Shown here piece after piece: positions 22,240 through 30,854 of a stretch of DNA of 31,090 bases. The position numbers and the translations under genes are program-made. A model generated the notes under the pieces. The model was given only the letters and a program-made list of their open reading frames with translations, did no database searches and had not been told where the DNA came from. Numbering within the stretch: position 1 is the stretch's first letter; each line of letters opens with the position of its first letter. Source of the stretch: JAQBFJ01 sp032123435 (GTDB lineage Bacteria; Verrucomicrobiota; Kiritimatiellia; UBA8416; JAQBFJ01); assembly GCA_032123435.1 (NCBI GenBank), contig JAQBFJ010000117.1, positions 1-31,090 on the forward strand, given 5' to 3'.

Positions 22240-25167
22240 ATGAACTCACAACACACGCAATGGCTTTTATCTCTGCCGACAAGCGCCGCGGCACAGTTTC
22301 GCCGGGCCGAACAGAGCAGATACAAGGATGTTTTTGCGGCAAGTGATCCACCTGCCAGACAACTGGGATCCGGCGGCGGCACTGCTTATATCCTGGAACA
22401 AGCCTGGCGGCATACGGGAGAGAATGGTGTTTCCTTTTCTTCCTGGCTTAATATTTCGCGCAAATTACTGATTCACGGGAGTGGAGAAAGCCGGCGGTTA
22501 CCCGCCTATGCCGCGCAGGGCAAGCCAATGATGTCGATCCCCATAATGCGCGGAATCTCCAGCCAGAATCCTGATCAGGCTCTGCTTGATCTGCAAATGC
22601 AAACATACAACCGCCTGATCCTGAATGCGCCATCTCAATATCGCGTTATGGTTTCATGCGGCGATGTGTTTCTGCGTTTCAATCAATGCCTGCCTGAATA
22701 TCCGCAGGCAGACGTACTTATATTCGGACTCACCGCTCCGCCGGAAGAAGCTGAACATCATGGTGTTCTTATATGCATACCTGATTCCACCTGCAGTCTT
22801 TCCTTTTTCCTGCAGAAACCATCGGCCGATCATATTATGGAATTAAAAAAAACACATTCGTACTACCTGGATACCGGCGTCTGGCTTCTCAGCGAACGTG
22901 CTCTATCGGTACTAATGCGGAAATGCGACTGGCGTGACACCGATCAAACCTTTAAGGACGGCGTTCCCTCCAATTATGACCTGTATGCCGCTTTCGGGCC
23001 TGCGCTGGGCATTAAACCATCGGTTAGCGATCACGAGATCAACAATCTACGTTGTGCCGTAATACCGATTCCAAACGCTCACTTTTATCATTTCGGTACA
23101 AACCGCAGTGTAATAGCGTCTGTCGGCCAACTGCAGAATCCATCTATGGATCAGCGTTCGTTCGGTCATGCTTCCATGGAAAGTCATGTTCCGCCGATAA
23201 TTCAGAATTCCGAAGTTAAATGCGATATCAATGACAAACATCGTCATATATGGATTGAAAATTCTTACATAACTTCAGGCTGGAAACTAACGGAACGTCA
23301 TGTCCTTACGGGCATACCGGACAACGACTGGGCCCTGTGTCTCCCGCCATCCACATGCATTGATTTCACGCCTGTCGCCAATATCGAAGGAAACGAGCAC
23401 GCAAAAGGATTATGCGTGCGATTCTATGGGTTCGACGACCCGTTCCGTGGAGCTTGTGACAGTGAGGATACCTTTTTCTTGAATCGGCCGTTAACAGAAT
23501 GGTGCCAGGCGCGCGGCTTGACCCTCGCCGAAGCGGGCATTTCACAGAATATCGACATACACTGTGCGCCGTTATTTCCAGTCCTGGAATTGAAAGATAT
23601 TACCTGTCGGTTCCTTACATGGCTTTTCGCCGACGAGCCTGAACAAGCTGATGATCTGCGCCTGCTATGGCTGAGCTCAGCCCGTCTATCAGCCGCCCAA
23701 CTTCTTCAGAAAGCCGACATTCAAGACATTATGACACAGCGTCTTAAGCTCATGGCAACATCTTTTGCCGGAATGCAGAAGAATCTCTGGCTTGATAACT
23801 GTTCAAAACTGGATTTGGCTTCAGCGGCAGAAATTTACAGCAAGGAAAAGTGGGCTCTGCCCGAAGTACATGAAGGCAAAAAAGCTATTGACGAACTAGC
23901 CTCTGTTCACGACAGCATGTTCCGCGCGGCTGTGGATCAATTGCGTGGAAAGTCCAACACCGAATATGAAACCGAAGCCTTCGACCGCTTGCGCAGTCTT
24001 ATCATCAACCAAATGGAAGTGGATCCGGCATTGCCGGAACGAAATGTGCTCGAAGATCAGATCGTCTGGTGCCGAGCGCCGGTACGACTGGATCTGGCCG
24101 GCGGCTGGTCGGATACCCCACCCTATTGTCTCGAACATGGCGGGCGGGTAGTGAACGCTGCCGTCAACCTGAATGGTCAGCCGCCGATCCAGGTATTCGC
24201 ACGCATCCATGAAGAACCTGACATTGTAATTCGCAGTATAGATCTCGGCACCGAGGATCGCGTATGCGCATACAAAGACTTGCACAATGTCGGCCAGCTC
24301 GGCAGTGGGTTCGGCATTGCAAGGGCGGCGCTGGCTCTGTCTGGATTCGACCCGCGATTCCACGCTAAAGGGGGTTATAAATCACTTGAGCACCAGCTTA
24401 AGAAAGATTTTGGCGGAGGCATTGAGCTCTGCATGCTGGCCGCTGTTCCCAAGGGATCAGGACTTGGAACGAGCAGTATTCTTGCGGCAACGCTTTTTGC
24501 CGCCATAGGCGAAATTTCCGGATTGCATTGGGATGCCACCGATTTATTTACCCGCACACTGGCGCTGGAACAGATGCTCACAGCGGGCGGCGGCTGGCAG
24601 GACCAGGTTGGCGGCATTACCGGCGGATTAAAATTTATCGAGACCGATCCAGGCATTACACAGAAAACGGTAATACGCTGGCTACCCGGTAATTTCTTTT
24701 CAGACCGTTACGTAAACACCCAGGTTCTTCTTTACTATACAGGCATAACACGAATAGCGCATGACATTCTCGGTGAAATCGTGCGAGGCCTTTTCCTGAA
24801 TTCCAACTCCCATTTGAGCATAATCAACGAAATCAGCCTGAACGCGCTCTATGCGACGGACGCGATTCAACGCAATGACTGGAATGGATTATGCGAAGCC
24901 ATTCGGCGCAGTTGGAATTTAAACCAACAACTTGACAGCGGAACCAATCCGCCAGCTGTCCAAAGCATCCTGGACAAAATCGGTGATTACGTCACGGCAT
25001 CAAAATTGCTCGGCGCCGGTGGTGGCGGCTATATGCTGATTTTCGCCAAAGATCAGGAAGCCGCGCTGAAAATCCGGGAGACACTCACTGCTCAGCCGCC
25101 CAATAATAGAGCCAGATTTGTTGATATAGATCTTTCGGACGAAGGATTACAGATAACACGAAGTTAA
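22240..25167 (+). CDS. fkp: Bifunctional fucokinase/fucose-1-phosphate guanylyltransferase (Fkp)
   Basis: Salvages L-fucose to GDP-fucose in two steps: kinase to fucose 1-phosphate, then GMP transfer. At 975 residues it has the length of the two-domain Fkp of Bacteroides (about 950). The N-terminal half carries the guanylyltransferase: PARQLGSGGGTAYIL (about 37-51), RLPAYAAQGKPMM, and a left-handed beta-helix region. The GHMP kinase half begins near 612 with CRAPVRLDLAGGWSDTPPY. Its ATP loop VPKGSGLGTSSILA is near 736, QDQVGGITGG follows, and the last motif LLGAGGGGYML is near 922. The domain order (nucleotidyltransferase then kinase) is opposite to that of the next gene, which is only 53 bp downstream. 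The product would feed fucosylated surface glycans. Confidence 0.95.
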   Translation: MNSQHTQWLLSLPTSAAAQFRRAEQSRYKDVFAASDPPARQLGSGGGTAYILEQAWRHTGENGVSFSSWLNISRKLLIHGSGESRRLPAYAAQGKPMMSIPIMRGISSQNPDQALLDLQMQTYNRLILNAPSQYRVMVSCGDVFLRFNQCLPEYPQADVLIFGLTAPPEEAEHHGVLICIPDSTCSLSFFLQKPSADHIMELKKTHSYYLDTGVWLLSERALSVLMRKCDWRDTDQTFKDGVPSNYDLYAAFGPALGIKPSVSDHEINNLRCAVIPIPNAHFYHFGTNRSVIASVGQLQNPSMDQRSFGHASMESHVPPIIQNSEVKCDINDKHRHIWIENSYITSGWKLTERHVLTGIPDNDWALCLPPSTCIDFTPVANIEGNEHAKGLCVRFYGFDDPFRGACDSEDTFFLNRPLTEWCQARGLTLAEAGISQNIDIHCAPLFPVLELKDITCRFLTWLFADEPEQADDLRLLWLSSARLSAAQLLQKADIQDIMTQRLKLMATSFAGMQKNLWLDNCSKLDLASAAEIYSKEKWALPEVHEGKKAIDELASVHDSMFRAAVDQLRGKSNTEYETEAFDRLRSLIINQMEVDPALPERNVLEDQIVWCRAPVRLDLAGGWSDTPPYCLEHGGRVVNAAVNLNGQPPIQVFARIHEEPDIVIRSIDLGTEDRVCAYKDLHNVGQLGSGFGIARAALALSGFDPRFHAKGGYKSLEHQLKKDFGGGIELCMLAAVPKGSGLGTSSILAATLFAAIGEISGLHWDATDLFTRTLALEQMLTAGGGWQDQVGGITGGLKFIETDPGITQKTVIRWLPGNFFSDRYVNTQVLLYYTGITRIAHDILGEIVRGLFLNSNSHLSIINEISLNALYATDAIQRNDWNGLCEAIRRSWNLNQQLDSGTNPPAVQSILDKIGDYVTASKLLGAGGGGYMLIFAKDQEAALKIRETLTAQPPNNRARFVDIDLSDEGLQITRS

Positions 25168-25220
25168 ATTGTTTCTCTTAGAATGAACAGCAGGTCTTTA
25201 AGCAAGGAGACATCAGAAAG

Positions 25221-27143
25221 ATGAAATTATTTGTTCCCGGCAGAATCTGTATTTTTGGTGAACACAGCGACTGGTCCGGCGGATACCGGCGCGTTAACGC
25301 GGACATAGAAAAAGGGTACGCTATCATAACCGGCACAGACCAGGGCATCCATGCCGAGGCAAACCCGCATCCTTCCAAACTCATCATGCACGCGACATTA
25401 AATGACGGTTCCAGAAAAGGTCCCGTCGAGATCCCCATGGAACGGGCCACACTGCTGGAAGCCGCTCAGAAAGGTGATTTCTTCAGTTATGCCGCCGGTG
25501 TCGCGCATCAAGTACTCACACACTATCGCGTACGCGGTCTGGAAATAGACAACTTTATGACCGATCTTCCCGTGAAGAAAGGTTTATCATCAAGTGCCGC
25601 TATATGCGTCATGGTGGCACGCGCGTTCAACCGTATATACGACCTGAAACTCACCGTCAGAGGCGAAATGGAGCTGGCATATCAAGGTGAGATAACGACC
25701 CCCTCGCGATGCGGGCGGCTGGATCAAGGTTGTGCTTATGGCAACAGGCCTATTCTCATGATCTTTGATGGTGACAAGATTGATATCCGCGAACTCAACG
25801 TGCAGAATGATATGTATTTTATAATCGTAGATCTGCACGCGGAAAAGAATACGCGCGAAATCCTGAGTCAGCTCAATCGTTGTTTTCCCTTCCCTGAACT
25901 TGAACTGCATCGCAATGTCCAGGAATACCTGGGGCCCATCAACGCGAAAATAGTTGATAAAGCCGTGAACGCGCTGAAAAAAGGCGATTCAGAAGCGCTG
26001 GGCAAGCTTATGAACGAAGCGCAAGCCCTGTTTGACAAGCATTTACAGCCCGCCTGTCCATCACAGCTCACTGCGCCCGTATTACATAAGACACTTAATT
26101 ACGAACCCATTCAGCAATATATATATGGCGGAAAAGGAGTAGGCTCACAAGGTGACGGAACAGCTCAAATGCTTGCCAAAGACAAAGAAAGTCAGCGCAA
26201 GGCGGTTGAAATCATCGAAAAAGATCTGGGTATGTCGTGTCTTGAACTTGTGCTCCGGTCAGGCCGCCGCATACGCAAGGCAGTGATTCCCGCCGCCGGA
26301 TTCGGCACGCGAATGTTTCCCGCAACAAAAGCCATCAAGAAGGAGCTCTTCCCGGTAATTGACGGCACCGGCCGCGCCAAACCGGCAATACTCGCCATCA
26401 TAGAAGAAGCGTTAAGTGCTGGCATAGAAGAGATCTGCATCCTTGTACAAAGTGAGGACAAAGAATTATTCGAGGAAATATTCTGCACACCGCCGCCAAT
26501 CAAGAATTTCAACAAACTTTCGCGTGAAGATCAGAAATATTGCGATTATCTCATGGAAATCGGACACAAGCTCACGTTCCTCCCCCAGGACCTGCAGGAC
26601 GGTTTCGGCCATGCAGTCTACTGTGCCCGTCAATGGGTAAACAACGAACCATTCCTGCTTCTGCTTGGCGATCATTTATACGCCTCCGATACGGAGACAT
26701 CATGCGCCCGCCAGCTTCTTGACGCTTACGAACGTGTTGGTCAAAGTGTAGTTGGTGTAAAGGCTACTTCAGGCGATGAGGTAAAACACTTCGGATGTGT
26801 CACAGGCATATGGAAGGAACCGGGCTCTTTGCTTGCCGTAACCGAGTTCAGTGAGAAACCAGACCCGGAATACGCGGCCGAGCATTTGCACATGGACGGC
26901 ATGGATGACAACATGTTCCTTACGGTATTTGGTCAATACGTGCTTGATCCGAAAATTTTTGAATTTCTTGAGGAGAACATTACCAACAACGTTCGTGAAC
27001 GTGGTGAATTCCAGTTAACGTCATGTTTGGATAAACTGCGTCGTGAATCCGGTTTCATTGGTTACGTCATACAAGGCTGTCGCTTCGACATCGGCAATCC
27101 AGCCGCCTATCTTCAGACCATGACCAGTTTCGGCGCAAAATAG
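25221..27143 (+). CDS. GHMP-type sugar kinase fused to GalU-type nucleotidyltransferase
   Basis: A 640-residue two-domain protein. Residues 1-345 are a GHMP kinase: PGRICIFGEHSDWSGGY (galactokinase-like motif 1), LPVKKGLSSSAAICV (116-130), and GGKGVGSQGDGTAQML (303-318). Residues 350-640 form a sugar-1-phosphate nucleotidyltransferase: KAVIPAAGFGTRMFPATKAI (GxGTR motif), LLLGDHLYAS, VTEFSEKP, GQYVLDPKIFEFLEEN, ERGEFQLTSCLD and CRFDIGNPAAYL, all close to UTP-glucose-1-phosphate uridylyltransferase (GalU). The layout predicts sugar to sugar-1-phosphate to UDP-sugar in one chain. The kinase substrate (galactose, arabinose, glucuronate or another) cannot be told. It sits between fkp and a NusG-like gene, with GGAGA upstream of the ATG. 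Confidence 0.85.
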   Translation: MKLFVPGRICIFGEHSDWSGGYRRVNADIEKGYAIITGTDQGIHAEANPHPSKLIMHATLNDGSRKGPVEIPMERATLLEAAQKGDFFSYAAGVAHQVLTHYRVRGLEIDNFMTDLPVKKGLSSSAAICVMVARAFNRIYDLKLTVRGEMELAYQGEITTPSRCGRLDQGCAYGNRPILMIFDGDKIDIRELNVQNDMYFIIVDLHAEKNTREILSQLNRCFPFPELELHRNVQEYLGPINAKIVDKAVNALKKGDSEALGKLMNEAQALFDKHLQPACPSQLTAPVLHKTLNYEPIQQYIYGGKGVGSQGDGTAQMLAKDKESQRKAVEIIEKDLGMSCLELVLRSGRRIRKAVIPAAGFGTRMFPATKAIKKELFPVIDGTGRAKPAILAIIEEALSAGIEEICILVQSEDKELFEEIFCTPPPIKNFNKLSREDQKYCDYLMEIGHKLTFLPQDLQDGFGHAVYCARQWVNNEPFLLLLGDHLYASDTETSCARQLLDAYERVGQSVVGVKATSGDEVKHFGCVTGIWKEPGSLLAVTEFSEKPDPEYAAEHLHMDGMDDNMFLTVFGQYVLDPKIFEFLEENITNNVRERGEFQLTSCLDKLRRESGFIGYVIQGCRFDIGNPAAYLQTMTSFGAK

Positions 27144-27152
27144 AGAAGCAAT

Positions 27153-27770
27153 ATGGCAAAACTTATCAGGCATCCCTTATTTCCAGAAACGACTTCAACT
27201 TCCCCTACCTCCACTTCGTCGCGTTTTGACCAGCCGTTTCTTTATCCTAGCGACCTGTTTGGTTCTCAATCCGGGCCTCCGGTATTCTGGACTTGTGTGA
27301 GAACTCGGCCGCGGTGGGAGAAAAAATTTGCCGACTGGCTTACCGGTTCACGTATTCGGAACTTTCTTCCAATTTACCAGAAAACAACAGTATCGCATCG
27401 CAAGCGACGCACAACGCAACTCCCTTTGTTCCCAGGATATGTTTTCGCTGAGGGCAAGTGGACGAAGAGTGATTTCTCCAGAACGAATAGTGTAGCGCGT
27501 GTGATTCGTCCTCATGAAGGCGCGCAAGCCGTGCAACTGCACCAGGAATTATGGAATATATGGCGCGGACTTATCAGTGGATTGTATGTTTCCCCGGTTG
27601 ATTGCCTTGCTCAAGGTGAATTTTGCAGGATTACGGGCGGCCCCATGACAGGATGTGTTGGCCGTTTTGAGCGGGCGGGGCGCAATGGATCCATCATACT
27701 GCAGGTGGACATTCTCGGCTGTGGCGTATCGGTTGAAATCGACCATAACGATGTTGAAGTTTCCGAATGA
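27153..27770 (+). CDS. NusG-like transcription antiterminator (specialised paralogue, UpxY/RfaH type)
   Basis: A 205-residue NusG-family protein. The NGN domain spans about 45-150: FWTCVRTRPRWEKKFADWL, RIRNFLPIYQKTT, KRRTTQLPLFPGYVFAEG, and ARVIRPHEGAQAV. A KOW-like segment follows (QGEFCRITGGPMTGCVGRFERAG). The first 40 or so residues are Ser/Thr/Pro-rich and have no counterpart in housekeeping NusG. Such paralogues usually stand at the head of surface-polysaccharide operons and let polymerase read through long clusters. Here it follows fkp and the kinase fusion, 9 bp after the latter, but only a 27-codon stub comes next. The long cluster it would serve is missing or displaced. Confidence 0.88.
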   Translation: MAKLIRHPLFPETTSTSPTSTSSRFDQPFLYPSDLFGSQSGPPVFWTCVRTRPRWEKKFADWLTGSRIRNFLPIYQKTTVSHRKRRTTQLPLFPGYVFAEGKWTKSDFSRTNSVARVIRPHEGAQAVQLHQELWNIWRGLISGLYVSPVDCLAQGEFCRITGGPMTGCVGRFERAGRNGSIILQVDILGCGVSVEIDHNDVEVSE

Positions 27771-27780
27771 AAGGGATACT

Positions 27781-27864
27781 ATGCGAATCCAAAAACACTC
27801 TATTGATACTACCTCCGATATTGCACCCGTCAGAAACGCGGCAGATGTGCGCCGGCGTATTTAA
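27781..27864 (+). pseudogene. 27-codon ORF stub after the NusG-like gene
   Basis: An ATG at 27781, preceded by AAAGGGA at a good distance, opens MRIQKHSIDTTSDIAPVRNA and then ADVRRRI before TAA. The ribosome site and tight spacing (10 bp after the NusG-like stop) look like those of a real operon gene, but the frame ends at once and the following sequence is A/T-rich and unlike the neighbours. I read it as the 5' stub of a gene whose rest was lost when the ATPase-bearing DNA arrived. A genuine 27-residue peptide is possible. Confidence 0.4.
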
Positions 27865-27951
27865 CCGACGAGAGTCGAAATTGAATTATTGTTGCAATAT
27901 ACACATCGCATGTGTAATATTCGGACCGAAATAAAGGTGTAATATTCTGAG

Positions 27952-28040
27952 TTGACATCCGAATAATTAAGGTATAATACATTGGCATGATTATGCAATA
28001 TGATAATCCTATTGACATATTACATAATTCTTGATATATT
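27952..28040 (+). promoter_or_regulatory. Two promoter-like sequences and a dyad before the DUF4143 ATPase
   Basis: TTGACA at 27952-27957 and TATAAT at 27973-27978 are perfect hexamers with a short 15-bp spacer. TTGACA at 28012-28017 and TATATT at 28035-28040 have the ideal 17-bp spacer. Between them lies an imperfect dyad at 27981-27999 (ATTGGCAT-GAT-TATGCAAT). From the second promoter transcription would begin almost at the ATG at 28047, so its mRNA may be leaderless. No ribosome site is visible. Confidence 0.55.
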
Positions 28041-28046
28041 TCCGGC

Positions 28047-29210
28047 ATGATTAAAAGACGACTAGAAAAAAAACTCCTTCAGTGGTCTGAACAATATCCG
28101 ATTATTACGCTGACTGGGCCCCGCCAGTCAGGTAAGACCACCTTGTGCAAGGCTCTTTTCAAAGATAAGCCTTACATTTCCCTTGAGGATCTGGACAATC
28201 GTGAATTCGCCCGGGTAGACCCACGCGGGTTTCTCGCGCAGGTACCCTGGGGTGCAGTTATTGACGAGATTCAGCACGCCCCCGGTCTCGTCTCCTATAT
28301 CCAGACAATAGCGGACGAAACGCAGAAGGCCGGAATGTTCATTCTCACCGGGTCACGCCAATTCGAGATGATGGAGGCGGTTTCGCAGTCTCTCGCGGGT
28401 CGAACCGCTGTTGCGCGTCTGCTTCCCTTTTCGTTCGGCGAGCTTTATCCTGACAATAAAGATATTTCGGTCGACCAAATGTTATATGCGGGGTTCTATC
28501 CTCGCATTCATGATAAGGGTTTGGATCCAACCGAAGCGTACTCATTTTACCTGTCTACATATCTAGAGAAGGATGTTCGTCAGATTCTTGCCATCACTGA
28601 TCTAGACCGATTTGGCACCTTCATCAGACTATGCGCCGGACGTACAGGACAGCTTCTCAATATGCAGTCCATCGGCGCTGAGTGTGGGATTACGCATAAC
28701 ACTGTAAAGAATTGGTTAACCGTGTTGCAGGCCGGTGGGATCGTTAAACTGTTGCGCCCGTGGCATGGCAACATGGGAAAGCGGCTGGTCAAGAGCCCCA
28801 AGCTGTATTTCCTGGATACAGGGTTAGCATGTTTTCTACTAGGTATTCACAAGCCCGGGCATTTATCGGGACATCCGTTGCGTGGCGCGTTGTTCGAGAC
28901 ATTTGTTGTCAGTGAGGCCTACAAGCAGCATGATCATTCCGGGTTGCCCGAACAACTTTGGTTTTACCGGGACAGTAACGGAAACGAAGTTGATTTGCTG
29001 GCTGGGAACGAGACCCGATTTCGCGCGTGGGAAATCAAGTCGGCAATGACGGTCTCATCCGATTTTTTCAAGGGTCTGCGCGTATCGCGTAAAAGTCTTG
29101 CGCTTGGGAGAGAGTGCATAATTTATTGCGGTAACACGCGGATGACCCGGGAAGGCGTAGAAATTGTTCCGTGGGATCAAATTGATGATGAGTTTGTTTC
29201 AGCAGAGTGA
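28047..29210 (+). CDS. AAA_14/DUF4143 ATPase
   Basis: A 387-residue ATPase of the widespread AAA_14 plus DUF4143 type. Walker A GPRQSGKT is at 24-31, Walker B is GAVIDEIQHAPGL at about 72-84, and the sensor-like TGSRQFEMM follows. The LSGRT-like segment here reads SLAGRTAVARLLPFSFGEL. The C-terminal half has a winged-helix-like part (IGAECGITHNTVKNWLTVLQAGGIVKLL) and the DUF4143 end with FYRDSNGNEVDLL and AWEIKSA, a PD-(D/E)xK-like pattern (Asp, Glu, Lys). These proteins are common in accessory regions of bacteria and archaea and lack a firm role. It is complete and directly follows the truncated polysaccharide locus. Confidence 0.92.
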   Translation: MIKRRLEKKLLQWSEQYPIITLTGPRQSGKTTLCKALFKDKPYISLEDLDNREFARVDPRGFLAQVPWGAVIDEIQHAPGLVSYIQTIADETQKAGMFILTGSRQFEMMEAVSQSLAGRTAVARLLPFSFGELYPDNKDISVDQMLYAGFYPRIHDKGLDPTEAYSFYLSTYLEKDVRQILAITDLDRFGTFIRLCAGRTGQLLNMQSIGAECGITHNTVKNWLTVLQAGGIVKLLRPWHGNMGKRLVKSPKLYFLDTGLACFLLGIHKPGHLSGHPLRGALFETFVVSEAYKQHDHSGLPEQLWFYRDSNGNEVDLLAGNETRFRAWEIKSAMTVSSDFFKGLRVSRKSLALGRECIIYCGNTRMTREGVEIVPWDQIDDEFVSAE

Positions 29211-29565
29211 CCGTGGTTCTCCCCCCGAGCACAATCCCGGGGTTTGAGGATTTATCACTTGGTGACACAGGGAAAACAGCCGCAGTCTTAGAGTGATGGG
29301 CAGGCACGTTGGTGCAAACGATTCTTACGTGCGTTTAACAGTATTGATTTATTGCTGATAAATTAATACGAAAATGCGGCACGAGTTGCCATCGGTGTGT
29401 CGGGAAACAGTCAACAATGTTCACCACGAAGGTCACGAAGTTAAGAGGATTACAGCTGAATGGCTGTAAGCGCCTATAGCAAAGTTCACTTGACGATAAT
29501 GTCGTTTTTTGGCAATGTGTGGTTGTCTATGATTCATTTAAAGAAGGAAGAGGAAGGCTAATTCT
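29211..29565. other. Spacer between the two ATPase genes
   Basis: These 355 bases have no gene. Soon after the stop lies a G/C hairpin candidate (CCCCG...CGGGG, about 29224-29243) without a T-run. An A/T-rich stretch (29338-29370) precedes the first copy of the 67-bp repeat (29374-29440). A weak -35-like TTGACG is at 29490-29495, and the AAGGAAGAGGAAGG ribosome site stands before the ATG at 29566. Confidence 0.5.
29374..29440 (+). repeat. 67-bp direct repeat, left copy
   Basis: Begins ATGCGGCACGAGTTGCC and ends CACCACGAAGGTCACGAAG. It recurs in the same orientation at 30788-30854 with two mismatches (65/67). The pair brackets the second ATPase gene, 1,414 bp from start to start. Confidence 0.9.
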
Positions 29566-30771
29566 ATGTTTGATGAACTATTCTATATGCACAGGAAAAG
29601 CGTCGAAAATATCCCTGTGAAGTTCAGGAGATATCTCCATCATTCCATAGACTGGGATTCTCCGCATATCTGCATAACCGGATACCGCGGGACAGGGAAG
29701 ACCACTATGTTGATGCAGCATTATATTGAGAAATACAACGATGTTGAAAAATGCCTCTATGTTTCCGCCGACAATGTGGCTGTATCGGCTTTCGGCCTGT
29801 TCAAAATCGCCAGTGAATACTTTAAATTAGGCGGCGCGGCGATCATCATTGATGAAATCCACAAATTCCCGGGATGGGAACTAGAGCTCAAAAATATAAT
29901 TGACACCTTCAAAGGCAAACGGGTATTGGTCTCCGGCAGTTCCTCCCTTGAACTCAAGCGTGGAAAATCCGATCTTTCGAGGCGGGTTGTCTATTACAGC
30001 CTCAAGGAACTTTCGTTCAGGGAATATCTTGAGCTCAAGGAAAACATATCATTGCCTGTTCTGACGCTTGACCGAGTGCTTCGTCAGCACGTAAGAATAT
30101 CAGGCGAGATTACAAAGGGTGTGCCTATATTGAAATACTTCAACAAATACCTCTCGTCTGGCAGTTATCCTTTCATAGCGGAGGGAGAGTCCACCTATGT
30201 TTCCAAACTGCAGAATGTCATCGAAAAAGTCATATACGAGGACATTGCAATAGCGGGCGACATGAAACAGTCCAACATCCCGGTCCTTAAAAAGATCCTG
30301 TGGCTCATAGCGGGTTCCGTTCCTTTTCTTGTAAACATAGACAAAATGAGCAGGGAGCTGGGAATATCAAAGGAATATGTCTACAATTACCTTGAGTATC
30401 TTGACAGGGCGGGAATGACAAATTCAATTGCTTCTGAGGGCAGGGGATACAGGCTTGTGCGTAAGCCTTCGAAAATACTTATGGCCAACAGCAATCTCCT
30501 TTTTGCCGTCAACAGTTCCATGATGTCTGAATCAGAAAGAGGCGCGGTGCGGGAGACCTTTTTTGTTAGCCAGTTCAAAAACAGTTTCAAGACAGCTCTT
30601 TCCGATAAAGGTGATTTCAAGATCAATGACAGATATATTTTTGAAATAGGAGGTCCGGGGAAGAAAGATACGCAGATCACGGGCGTTAAAGATTCGTATG
30701 TTGCTACGGATGGCATTGAAGTTGGTTCCGCCAACAGAATCCCCCTGTATCTCTTCGGCCTTTTGTATTGA
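29566..30771 (+). CDS. AAA_14-type ATPase bracketed by direct repeats
   Basis: A 401-residue P-loop ATPase distantly related to the preceding gene's product. Walker A GYRGTGKT is at 39-46, Walker B AAIIIDEIHKFPGW at 91-104, and a sensor VSGSSSLELKRGKSDLSRRVVYY follows, with SFREYLEL matching the F-R-E-Y/F-L block of AAA_14 proteins. The later winged-helix-like part reads IDKMSRELGISKEYVYNYLEYLDRAGM. The end has ETFFVSQFKN and DRYIFEIGG, a reduced form of the DUF4143 nuclease-like tail (Glu then Glu, with the expected Lys replaced by a Gly-Gly-Pro-Gly-Lys turn). A purine-rich ribosome site precedes the ATG. Its stop lies 16 bp before the right copy of the 67-bp repeat. Role unknown. Confidence 0.88.
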   Translation: MFDELFYMHRKSVENIPVKFRRYLHHSIDWDSPHICITGYRGTGKTTMLMQHYIEKYNDVEKCLYVSADNVAVSAFGLFKIASEYFKLGGAAIIIDEIHKFPGWELELKNIIDTFKGKRVLVSGSSSLELKRGKSDLSRRVVYYSLKELSFREYLELKENISLPVLTLDRVLRQHVRISGEITKGVPILKYFNKYLSSGSYPFIAEGESTYVSKLQNVIEKVIYEDIAIAGDMKQSNIPVLKKILWLIAGSVPFLVNIDKMSRELGISKEYVYNYLEYLDRAGMTNSIASEGRGYRLVRKPSKILMANSNLLFAVNSSMMSESERGAVRETFFVSQFKNSFKTALSDKGDFKINDRYIFEIGGPGKKDTQITGVKDSYVATDGIEVGSANRIPLYLFGLLY

Positions 30772-30787
30772 GCGGAGTGTTTCGCGG

Positions 30788-30854
30788 ATGCGGCACGAGT
30801 TGCCATCGGTGTGTCTGGAAACAGTCAATAATGTTCACCACGAAGGTCACGAAG
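30788..30854 (+). repeat. 67-bp direct repeat, right copy
   Basis: Same orientation as 29374-29440 with two single-base differences (G to T and C to T). It begins 16 bp after the ATPase stop codon. Confidence 0.9.

Noticed and set aside
23896..24363. 155-residue frame antisense to fkp
   Set aside because: It is the mirror of the conserved kinase start of Fkp; its residues show no protein family pattern.
29489..29511. Terminator ACGA-TAATG-TCGT followed by TTTTTT
   Set aside because: The stem is only four pairs, too weak to support a call, and it lies upstream of, not after, a gene.
28047..30771. The two ATPases as tandem duplicates
   Set aside because: They share only the AAA_14 outline; motifs differ (GPRQSGKT versus GYRGTGKT) and there is no nucleotide similarity, so they are separate families or very old relatives.
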